Source: Chitinophagaceae bacterium | GTDB taxonomy: Bacteria > Bacteroidota > Bacteroidia > Chitinophagales > Chitinophagaceae | Length of the DNA: 64,000 nucleotides | Direction: 5' to 3' | Assembly: GCA_016719015.1 (NCBI GenBank) | Contig: JADKAZ010000001.1 | Coordinates: 744,001 to 808,000 of the forward strand | Shown here: in pieces, positions 43,927 through 51,325 of the stretch | How the letters are laid out: each line of letters begins with the position of its first letter | Position numbering within the stretch: position 1 is the stretch's first letter | Program-made: the position numbers and the translations under genes | Notes under the pieces: model-generated | What the model was told of the DNA's origin: nothing | The model's input: the letters and a program-made list of their open reading frames with translations, nothing else | Databases searched by the model: none

Positions 43927-45591
43927 TTATGATAATTGATATTCTGCCAGGTTAAAGAAATATTGAAACAATGATTTCAGCCTGTTATTCACAATGTTGA
44001 AATTTGCTGTAGTAGGGCTAGACATATAAGCAGCCCAGGCATTGGTCCAGTAATAATCCCATTGCTGATTACTTAACAGTATTTGTGTCTTGATCGTTTT
44101 CTTTGATTCATACGACAATTGGTTACGGAATATAAATTTCAGTGCATCATCAATCAGGTCGTTAGGATTACCAGGATTGCTGAATTGCTGAACATAGTTG
44201 ACAAAATTGAAATTAACCCGTATACCATTTCTTGTAAAGCCGTTATTAGACATAGCATCAGTAAACTGATTTCTCTTTGGCAGGGAGTCAGAATTGATCC
44301 ATATTTCATGGTACAATGGTTCCTGGTAGTACGCCGGCATACCTGCTACGTTGGGTGGATCATGTAAGTTCAACCCGGTATTTACCATGGTAGAATAAAA
44401 GAAATTCCACATACCGTAGTTGGTATCCCAGTCTGATAGGGCAGGAAATACAGTATTCATTTCCCGCAAGGAGCCTATCACATGATCCGCCGGATTTTTG
44501 ATATAACAATTCTGGTTCAATACATCAAAGAAATGTTCACTTTTAAACAGGGCAGAAAGCACTGGCTTAATATCATAATTATTGGAACGGAAAATATCTG
44601 CCAGTGGAGTAATTACATTATTTTCTGTGGCTGAATCAATAGTATAATAAACAAAGAAACGATAGAACTTACGGACGATAAATTTTGCTGCTTCCTGTGT
44701 GGCAAAAATCATATTAAGCAAATCCGTTAGCTCGAGCTGGCCCGCAGTTGCACCGGTTCTTCCCGTTATAACAGTATTATTAAAAAAAGAAGAAAATGTT
44801 TTATTAACAGTTGAATGCCGGGCCGGGTTAAATACAGATGTATATGTAGTGCCATTAATTTGCCATCCCGTTAATACTTTAGCTGCTTCTCTTACATCGT
44901 TTTCGGTGTATTGTGAACCAGGGCCTTTACCCAATGTAAATAACTCCATTAATTCCCTTGCATAGTTCTCATCAGGCGCCGATGCAATATTGAGATACCC
45001 GTTCAGGTAACGTAGCATCATTACATCTTTTGTAATAGCATCAACCATTTGTTTGAAATTGCTCAACGCATATTGACGGATAAGATTTTGTTGCGTATAA
45101 GCCCAGTTACCGTTACCAATATCGGCTGTTTCATTTCCAAAATGGTCAACCCAGAACATTACTATCTTTTCCCGGATACTTCGGTCCTGGTTTATCATAG
45201 CGCCTGTCCACCATTTCTTATAAGAACCTCGTCTTTGTGATTGAACCGTGCCGTCATTATTAATATCATTCACCCAGGTAGTTCCCTGTGCAATATTAGC
45301 ATCAGGAGTACCGGGTTGGGTTGAAGTAACATATTCCTTAATTGGAGGAGCTGGTTGTGGGGCTGTAGGATTTAACAGCTCATCTACAGATTGGCTCATT
45401 GTCCGGCTCCTGAAATAATCAACATCGGCTTTTTTGGCACCGAACATTGTTCGTTTGAGCAGGTGAACAATCTCATTCTCCGTCCAGGGACCGGAATAGG
45501 GATTGATACCAGAAGTAATATTACGGGATGCCTGCTGAGATAAGGCTGGCGTTTTTTTACGTTTAGCTGTCAGAAAGTCTCTTCTGTCCAT
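43927..45591 (-). CDS. DUF1800 domain protein
   Basis: 554 residues. MDRRDFLTAKRKK is a Tat-like opening without a strong hydrophobic segment. DUF1800 is recognised from HLLKRTMFGAKKADVDYFRSRT, MVMFWVDHFGNE-type text (EKIVMFWVDHFGNETADIG), ENYARELMELFTLGKGPGSQYTENDVREAAKVLTGW and FRNQLSYESKKTIKTQI. DUF1800 and DUF1501 are almost always adjacent and their function is unknown. Here the pair is followed by an opposing haem c lipoprotein gene, so a shared envelope redox or hydrolytic role is possible but unproven. Confidence 0.85.
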   Translation of the reverse strand: MDRRDFLTAKRKKTPALSQQASRNITSGINPYSGPWTENEIVHLLKRTMFGAKKADVDYFRSRTMSQSVDELLNPTAPQPAPPIKEYVTSTQPGTPDANIAQGTTWVNDINNDGTVQSQRRGSYKKWWTGAMINQDRSIREKIVMFWVDHFGNETADIGNGNWAYTQQNLIRQYALSNFKQMVDAITKDVMMLRYLNGYLNIASAPDENYARELMELFTLGKGPGSQYTENDVREAAKVLTGWQINGTTYTSVFNPARHSTVNKTFSSFFNNTVITGRTGATAGQLELTDLLNMIFATQEAAKFIVRKFYRFFVYYTIDSATENNVITPLADIFRSNNYDIKPVLSALFKSEHFFDVLNQNCYIKNPADHVIGSLREMNTVFPALSDWDTNYGMWNFFYSTMVNTGLNLHDPPNVAGMPAYYQEPLYHEIWINSDSLPKRNQFTDAMSNNGFTRNGIRVNFNFVNYVQQFSNPGNPNDLIDDALKFIFRNQLSYESKKTIKTQILLSNQQWDYYWTNAWAAYMSSPTTANFNIVNNRLKSLFQYFFNLAEYQLS

Positions 45592-45711
45592 AGCAATGAT
45601 TTTGGGTTCAGCGATGAATACTGACTTTGAAGGTACTCAAAGGTTTACTCAAATTTTAACAAATGCCGTGCTTTTATCCCGTTTTAAAGTCTAGTAGAAA
45701 TACTATATGGG

Positions 45712-45743
45712 AATAAAAAGAGCTGGCACAAAAGGCCAGCTCT
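45712..45743 (-). terminator. Intrinsic terminator of the thiolase gene
   Basis: A 9-bp perfect stem (AGAGCTGGC with GCCAGCTCT) and 7-base loop are followed on the minus strand by TTTTTATT, 30 bases after the thiolase stop. Confidence 0.85.
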
Positions 45744-45772
45744 ATCAATATGTCTTTTTAAATACCCGGTAT

Positions 45773-46948
45773 TTATAAATTCTCAATAATACCGGCAATA
45801 CCCTGACCTCCTCCTACACAAGCGGTTATCATACCATACTTTTTATTCAGCCGCTTCATATCACCAAGATTCTGAATAGTAAGTTTGGCACCCGTACATC
45901 CCAATGGATGACCGAGGGCAATAGCTCCGCCGTTAATATTTACTTTGGCAGGATCCAAACCAGCTTCTCTTATTACAGCCAAAGCCTGGGAGGCGAAGGC
46001 TTCATTCAATTCTATTAAATCTATATCTGATAGATTCATACCTGCCTGCTTCAGTACTTTGGGTATAGCAGCTACCGGCCCAATACCCATTATGCGGGGA
46101 TGAACACCAGCTACCGCACTGTTCACTAATCTTCCAATAGGTTTTAATCCAAGCTGGTTCATCATCTTCTCTCCCATCACTATTACAAAAGCTGCTCCAT
46201 CGGATGTCTGGGATGAATTACCCGCAGTTACCACACCACCCGCAGCAAAAGCAGGTTTTAATTTTGCTAATGCTTCAATGGAAGTATCTGCCCTTGGTCC
46301 CTCATCAGTATCCATTGTATAATTTTTCGTTTGTTTCTTACCTTTTGCATCCAGATACACTTCTTCTACAGAAATAGGCAGTATACCGGGTTTGAAATTC
46401 CCTTGCTGTATAGCTGCAATGGCTTTCTGGTGTGAGTTATAAGAAAATTCATCCTGTGCCTCACGACCGATATTATACTCTTTTGCCACGGCTTCAGCAG
46501 TTAATCCCATACTTAAATAATAATCAGGTTCGTCCTTGGCAATTTTATACGATGGAACAGTTTTCCATCCTGCGGTAGGTACCAAACTCATACTTTCTGT
46601 ACCTCCGGCTATGATGCAATCAGCCATTCCCATTCTTATTTTGGCAGTAGCCATTGCAATCGATTCGAGGCCGGATGCGCAATAACGATTGATGGTTATA
46701 CCGGGTACTTCTATTCCTAATGCCCTTGCGGAAATTATGCGGCCAAACTGCAAACCCTGTTCCGCTTCCGGCACGGCATTTCCTACTATCACATCGTCCA
46801 CCAACTTTGCTTCCAATTGAGGTACGGTAGCCATCAATCCTTTGATAACTTCTACAGCCAGGTCATCAGGCCGGTAAAAACGGAACCCACCTCTTTTTGC
46901 TTTACCTACTGCGGTTCTGTAACCGCCGATTATGTATGCTTCCTGCAT
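45773..46948 (-). CDS. Acetyl-CoA C-acyltransferase (thiolase)
   Basis: 391 residues of the thiolase family. The acyl-accepting cysteine is C90 in NRYCASGLESIAMA; GGTESMS, GHPLGCTGAK and the second catalytic cysteine in ACVGGGQGIAGIIENL complete the set. It cleaves 3-ketoacyl-CoA in beta-oxidation or condenses acetyl-CoA. Sequence alone cannot choose between fadA- and atoB-type roles; no other beta-oxidation gene adjoins it. A possible promoter is at 46985-46992 on the same strand. Confidence 0.92.
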   Translation of the reverse strand: MQEAYIIGGYRTAVGKAKRGGFRFYRPDDLAVEVIKGLMATVPQLEAKLVDDVIVGNAVPEAEQGLQFGRIISARALGIEVPGITINRYCASGLESIAMATAKIRMGMADCIIAGGTESMSLVPTAGWKTVPSYKIAKDEPDYYLSMGLTAEAVAKEYNIGREAQDEFSYNSHQKAIAAIQQGNFKPGILPISVEEVYLDAKGKKQTKNYTMDTDEGPRADTSIEALAKLKPAFAAGGVVTAGNSSQTSDGAAFVIVMGEKMMNQLGLKPIGRLVNSAVAGVHPRIMGIGPVAAIPKVLKQAGMNLSDIDLIELNEAFASQALAVIREAGLDPAKVNINGGAIALGHPLGCTGAKLTIQNLGDMKRLNKKYGMITACVGGGQGIAGIIENL

Positions 46949-46984
46949 AAAATAAATAAAAGTTGTTTATGCAACTTTCAATAT

Positions 46985-46992
46985 CAAAATTA
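46985..46992 (-). promoter_or_regulatory. Possible -7 box of the thiolase gene
   Basis: The minus-strand sequence TAATTTTG matches TAnnTTTG and lies 36 bases before the ATG. A -33 TTG is not visible at normal spacing. Confidence 0.4.
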
Positions 46993-47064
46993 ACTGTAAA
47001 AGACATTGGGAAAAAAAGTTTTTGCGAGCCGACCCTGAAAGGGTTTCTTTGGAAAAAATTATAG

Positions 47065-47682
47065 ATGAAAAAGCTGTTTTTTGCATTTATCGTATTGATT
47101 TTCTGTGCTTGCGGTTCTTCTAAGAAGAAAGTGACTGACACGGGTAATGGTAAAGAAGCTCCGCTGGAGAAAAGGCTGGCAGATTTTATGAAAGTAAACG
47201 ACGAAATGGATTTTGAAAAAGTGATGGATTACACCTATCCCAAACTTTTTACCCTGGCTCCCCGGGAGCAACTTGTAAAGGTAATGAAAGATGCTTTTAG
47301 TAGCGAAGAGGTGAAAATAGAACTTGATTCGATGAGGGTTGATACTGTGTTTGCAGTTTTTAAAATTGGTGATGGCAGTTATGCAAAAGTGAGATACTCC
47401 ATGAACATGCTGATGACTTTAAAAAATGATAAAGACAGCGCAGCAGCAGATGATTCGGGGGTCGATTATGTTCTACTAAGTATTGCAGAAAAATATGGTT
47501 CAGAAAATGTAAGCAAGGATCTTAAAACGGGTGTTATTAAAATCCGCAACACCAGCGATATGGTGGCCGTAAAAGATGAGTATGCAAAAGAATGGTCTTT
47601 TGTAAACTTAAATAAAGAAGACCCGATGATCAATAAGTTATTTTCAAAAGAAGTGCTGGACAAGCTGGATACTTATAATTAG
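47065..47682 (+). CDS. Lipoprotein of unknown function
   Basis: 205 residues with a lipoprotein signal (MKKLFFAFIVLIFCACGSSKKK, lipobox cysteine at C16 after CA). The rest is a mixed helix/strand domain (FMKVNDEMDFEKVMDYTYPKLFTLAPREQLVKVMKDAF, then AVFKIGDGSYAKVRYSMNM) without a family I can name; its shape recalls NTF2-like ligand-binding folds. It lies 14 bases before pyrD on the same strand and could be transcribed with it. Confidence 0.65.
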   Translation: MKKLFFAFIVLIFCACGSSKKKVTDTGNGKEAPLEKRLADFMKVNDEMDFEKVMDYTYPKLFTLAPREQLVKVMKDAFSSEEVKIELDSMRVDTVFAVFKIGDGSYAKVRYSMNMLMTLKNDKDSAAADDSGVDYVLLSIAEKYGSENVSKDLKTGVIKIRNTSDMVAVKDEYAKEWSFVNLNKEDPMINKLFSKEVLDKLDTYN

Positions 47683-47696
47683 TCATATTAAAGGGC

Positions 47697-48788
47697 ATGT
47701 ATAGTATTCTCCGTAATATTCTTTTTTTCTTTCCCCCGGAATGGGTTCATTATTTCTCAATGAACAGCTTGAAATTTTTTTGCAATATTGGTTTAAAAAG
47801 GCTGATCCGTTCTTCTTTTGCCCCCGGGCCGATGGTTAATAATGAATGGTCAATGGCAGGACTACAATTTAAAAACCCCGTTGGACTCGGTGCCGGGTTT
47901 GACAAAAATGCAAAATACCTTCGGGAACTGGAATGCCTGGGGTTTGGTTTTGTGGAAATAGGAACTGTAACACCGCTGCCACAGGCCGGCAATGAAAAAC
48001 CAAGATTGTTTCGCTTGCCAAAAGATAAAGCCCTTATCAACCGGATGGGATTTAATAATGACGGAGTGAAGATAGTTGCGGAGAGACTACGTCGATGGTC
48101 AATAGTGAACCCGCCTGTCCGGCAGGCAGGTAGTCAATCTAAGTCCTCCGATTCACCATTGACTATTCACCATTCACGTCTTATCATTGGCGGGAACATT
48201 GGTAAAAACAAAGCCACTCCCAACGAAGATGCCTGGAAGGATTATGAAATTTGTTTTACAGAACTGCATCCGTATGTTGACTACTTTGTTGTAAATGTCA
48301 GTTCCCCCAATACACCAGGCCTGAGGGAACTACAGGAAAAAGAATCACTGAGAAAAATTTTAACACACCTTCAAACAATCAATGCCACACAAAAAAATCC
48401 GAAACCTCTTTTACTAAAAATAGCACCCGACCTTACGCAAGAGCAAATAAATGATGTAATAGATCTTGCGTTGGAAATAAAACTTGACGGATTAGTGGCC
48501 ACCAACACTACAATCAGCCGTGCTGGTCTTCATACTCCAGGCGCCAAACTCTCTTCTATCGGTGCCGGTGGATTAAGCGGTTTGCCTTTAAAAGAAAGAA
48601 GTACCGAAGTAGTGAGCTACATTTCCCAAAAAACAGGCGGCAAAATTCCGGTTATCGCCAGTGGCGGTATTTTTACGGGGGATGATGCCAAAGAAAAACT
48701 GGCTGCAGGTGCATCTTTAGTACAGGTTTGGACCGGTTTTATTTATATGGGGCCGGGTATTGTAAAGAAAATTTGCAGGGTCTTATAG
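47697..48788 (+). CDS. pyrD: Dihydroorotate dehydrogenase, quinone type (class 2)
   Basis: 363 residues. FMN and substrate motifs are clear: NPVGLGAGFDKNAKYLRELECLGFGFVEIGTVTPLPQ, NRMGFNNDGV, LIIGGNIGKNK, VDYFVVNVSSPNTPGLRELQ, LKIAPDL and the C-terminal GGLSGLPLKERSTEVVSYI with IPVIASGGI. It oxidises dihydroorotate to orotate with FMN and a quinone at the inner membrane. Residues about 134-161 (WSIVNPPVRQAG and on) form an insertion translated from a repeat element and absent from typical family members; a smaller repeat-like piece encodes residues about 47-53. The enzyme core is intact, so the gene is probably functional. Confidence 0.92.
   Translation: MYSILRNILFFFPPEWVHYFSMNSLKFFCNIGLKRLIRSSFAPGPMVNNEWSMAGLQFKNPVGLGAGFDKNAKYLRELECLGFGFVEIGTVTPLPQAGNEKPRLFRLPKDKALINRMGFNNDGVKIVAERLRRWSIVNPPVRQAGSQSKSSDSPLTIHHSRLIIGGNIGKNKATPNEDAWKDYEICFTELHPYVDYFVVNVSSPNTPGLRELQEKESLRKILTHLQTINATQKNPKPLLLKIAPDLTQEQINDVIDLALEIKLDGLVATNTTISRAGLHTPGAKLSSIGAGGLSGLPLKERSTEVVSYISQKTGGKIPVIASGGIFTGDDAKEKLAAGASLVQVWTGFIYMGPGIVKKICRVL
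48090..48178. repeat. Composite heptamer/GC palindrome inserted in frame in pyrD
   Basis: Three heptamers of NGTSAAT type or close to it (48090-48110) are followed by a GC-rich palindrome (48111-48131, CCGCCTGTCCGGCAGGCAGG), one more heptamer (48132-48138), a 12-base spacer and four contiguous heptamers of ATTSACN type (48151-48178). The arms are complementary, so the whole can form a hairpin with a second hairpin inside. It is read through without a stop. Confidence 0.7.
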
Positions 48789-48849
48789 AAAAAAGCCACC
48801 TTTAGTTTGTCAAGCAACAATAAATTATATCTCTTTTAAAAATTGAACC

Positions 48850-49194
48850 ATGAGTGAAGAAAAAAAAGACGACAGTTTTATAGACAAGGTGAAAGAAAAA
48901 ATGGAAGAGCTAAAAGAAAGAGCCGATGATGTGTGGGAAAAAGCAGAAGAAAAAGCTGAAGCTGCGTGGAATATTACCAAAGAAAAAGCGGCTGAAATAA
49001 AAGAAACAATCAGCGAAAAGATTGATAGCCTGAGAGGGAAAATTCCCGATACAAAACCGGAAAATACAGAACAACCGGTGGACAACTTTATGGATGTTGC
49101 CAGCGAAAAAGTAGCCAATCCGGAACAGCCCGTCGTTGATAAAAACAGTGAGTTGAAAGTCAATACGGAAAATAAGGATGAAGCAACTTCATGA
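48850..49194 (+). CDS. Highly charged helical protein
   Basis: 114 residues, rich in K, E, A and D and without hydrophobic segments: FIDKVKEKMEELKERADDVWEKAEEKAEAAWNITKEKAAEIKETI and on. The 11-residue-like periodicity recalls YtxH or LEA-type amphipathic helices, but I would not assign a family. A role as a small stress-related or membrane-surface helix is possible. It lies 66 bases before terC; a link with it is not shown. Confidence 0.5.
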   Translation: MSEEKKDDSFIDKVKEKMEELKERADDVWEKAEEKAEAAWNITKEKAAEIKETISEKIDSLRGKIPDTKPENTEQPVDNFMDVASEKVANPEQPVVDKNSELKVNTENKDEATS

Positions 49195-49259
49195 CCGTCC
49201 TTTGCATTTGTAACCCAATCTTTTTTTCCGCAAATTATTAGTCACTCAGCAGTAGTTTT

Positions 49260-50072
49260 ATGGAACACCTCTTTACCTCTGAAAGCATTATCAGTTTTTT
49301 TATACTTGTTGTACTGGAAGTTGTGCTGGGTATAGATAATGTAATTTTTGTCAGTATTATTTTAAACAGGCTGAAAGGAGATAAAGCACAGAAAAAAGCC
49401 CGTCGCTTCTGGATGATAACAGGTATCCTTTCCAGGAGTTTAATGCTGATGGGGCTTGGCTGGTTGCTGTCACAAAAAGGAAAATCGGTATTTACTATTG
49501 CGGGTAAAGGATTTGATCTTGCCAGTATTGTAATGCTGGCAGGTGGATTATTCCTTATTTATAAATCGGTAATGGAAATACATCACAAATTAGAAGGTGA
49601 AGATCCGAATGAGACTTTAAAAAGTAAACCACCCCTTTCCTTTGGCAAGGCCATCGGGCAGATATTACTGATTGATGCAGTCTTTTCTTTCGATAGCATC
49701 ATCACTGCAGGCGGTACGGCCAAACATGTGGAAATAATGATAGCGGCTGTTGTTATTGCCATGACAGTAATGTTTTTATTCAGTCCTAAAATCTCTGCGT
49801 TCATTCATAAACATCCTACACTGAAAATGCTGGCACTTTCCTTCCTCGTAATGATCGGACTTAGTTTGGTTATTGAAGGATGGAATCCGGCTGCTGCACA
49901 TGATTTGAGTCTGAAGAATTATATCTATTTCGGCATGGCCTTCTCTTTCGTAGTAGAAATGCTGAACATGACCATGATGAGCCGGGCCGCCAGGAAAAGG
50001 GCTCATGTGGTGAAACTAAATGAACCGGTATTACAGGAAGAAACAAAGAATGAATCTGATATGGCAAAATAA
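49260..50072 (+). CDS. TerC family integral membrane protein
   Basis: 270 residues with seven membrane segments. FFILVVLEVVLGIDNVIFVSIILNRL has the conserved acidic E/D-N pair in the first helix, and LLIDAVFSFDSIITA the repeat of it in a later one, both typical of TerC. TerC proteins are linked to tellurium resistance and to metal ion (manganese) export. The short tail after the last helix is charged. A hairpin without T tract lies just after the stop (50076-50104). Confidence 0.9.
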   Translation: MEHLFTSESIISFFILVVLEVVLGIDNVIFVSIILNRLKGDKAQKKARRFWMITGILSRSLMLMGLGWLLSQKGKSVFTIAGKGFDLASIVMLAGGLFLIYKSVMEIHHKLEGEDPNETLKSKPPLSFGKAIGQILLIDAVFSFDSIITAGGTAKHVEIMIAAVVIAMTVMFLFSPKISAFIHKHPTLKMLALSFLVMIGLSLVIEGWNPAAAHDLSLKNYIYFGMAFSFVVEMLNMTMMSRAARKRAHVVKLNEPVLQEETKNESDMAK

Positions 50073-50137
50073 AAACCGGGTGTCTGCCTATTCAGTTCAC
50101 CCGGCTGATTGAGCATGAAAAAATCTTCCCTCCTTTC

Positions 50138-50257
50138 AACTTATGTTTAAATACTTTACTTCTTTTTGCCTCCAGGTTTTTCCAATACTTGGTTAGCGTT
50201 TAATGGGTTTTCTTTAAAACAAATTTTGCGATTCCACCACTCAGGTAAACATAAGTT
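50138..50257. repeat. Inverted-repeat element of about 120 bp
   Basis: The 12-base sequence AACTTATGTTTA (50138-50149) recurs inverted as TAAACATAAGTT (50246-50257), 96 bases apart. The interior has no convincing gene (a 34-codon TTG-started minus frame is possible). This size and architecture fits a small non-autonomous transposable element, but no target duplication is visible. Confidence 0.35.
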
Positions 50258-50297
50258 CAAAACAAAAAATCAACCACTTTTTTGTAATTTAATATAA

Positions 50298-51047
50298 TTA
50301 AAATGCACGAATTGCTCGTAGTCGTGGACTGCTGCTACCCTTGAAAATATTAATCTGTATAGTATTGATATCTTGGATCCAGGCGTTACCGCCATCAAAT
50401 TCCGTGGAACTCCAGTAAGTGCTGTTATTATTAAAGCCGCCAACAATCGCATGTTGAAGAACTAATAAATTTAATTCATATTTAGATGGCAAATACCAGT
50501 CGCCATAGGTAATACCGTTAACTGTAACAGAATAATCGGCACATAGTTTTGCAGCAGGATTTGCTATTTGTGAATCATCCATCTGTGAGGCTACTATCAT
50601 TGCCGTATTCATGGCACCGGCATTCAATCCATCGCCGGTACTGCCTGTAAGCGGATAAAAACCATTTGCCAAAAAATACCAGTTTGTCCCTGTGCTTTGG
50701 TCAGCAGTTGAAGCGATTAATCCATGCTGCCCGTTATCATATACATAAAAAACAATACCGCCCCCGTATCTTTCTCCAATGTAATGCACGGTAGAAAACC
50801 AGGCAGTACCACTGTAAACCTGGAAAGCTTTGATGCTGGTATTATAAATGGTGAGTCCTTCAACCGGGGAAATGATTGCATTACGTTGGGTTGAATCCAT
50901 CCGTGGCGGTAAAAATCCTTTGGTGGTGCTATGTACATCCAATTGGGCCGATGCCTCCGGGGATAGGGTACCAATACCAACCTGTGCCTGTATGCTAACT
51001 GTTGCTAAGAGTAAAAAACCAAATAACAAATGTTTAGTGTGTTTCAT
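50298..51047 (-). CDS. Exported protein with GIGT module and DUF1566-like C-terminus
   Basis: 249 residues with a signal peptide (MKHTKHLLFGFLLLATVSIQAQ). The next part, VGIGTLSPEASAQLDVHSTTKGFLPPRMDSTQRNAI, is a module shared with two other proteins in this window. The C-terminal half (YGDWYLPSKYELNLLVLQ, YWSSTEFDGGNAWIQDI, LRAIRAF) resembles DUF1566/Lcl or FISUMP-type domains of surface proteins. Function is unknown. It is followed downstream by the inverted-repeat element. Confidence 0.7.
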   Translation of the reverse strand: MKHTKHLLFGFLLLATVSIQAQVGIGTLSPEASAQLDVHSTTKGFLPPRMDSTQRNAIISPVEGLTIYNTSIKAFQVYSGTAWFSTVHYIGERYGGGIVFYVYDNGQHGLIASTADQSTGTNWYFLANGFYPLTGSTGDGLNAGAMNTAMIVASQMDDSQIANPAAKLCADYSVTVNGITYGDWYLPSKYELNLLVLQHAIVGGFNNNSTYWSSTEFDGGNAWIQDINTIQINIFKGSSSPRLRAIRAF

Positions 51048-51325
51048 TCTGTAAAATTTTTAAGCATATAATTTCTTTTGTGTAAAGCTTTTTATAGTAT
51101 CTCCATTTTCTTTACTTCAGTTTGCAAAAAACAATTAAATCTGTAATTCCCTTTGACATTAACAATTAAGTGGTATTGTAGAACCTTCGCAATATATTTT
51201 CCATTAAAGCTCCGGCTTACAACACTACTGGCCAATACCAGTAATTCAGCAATTTTAAGCCCTGAAAAATACCTGAATGGAGGTAGAGAATTTACCCGTT
51301 TAGTTTTTATCTTCCGAACAGCGTA

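Noticed and set aside
50076..50104. Intrinsic terminator after terC
   Set aside because: The CCGGGTG/CACCCGG stem is real, but the loop is 15 bases and no T tract follows.
50140..50260. A 34-residue minus-strand peptide ending VLEKPGGKKK
   Set aside because: It needs a TTG start, has no family resemblance and lies inside the inverted-repeat element.
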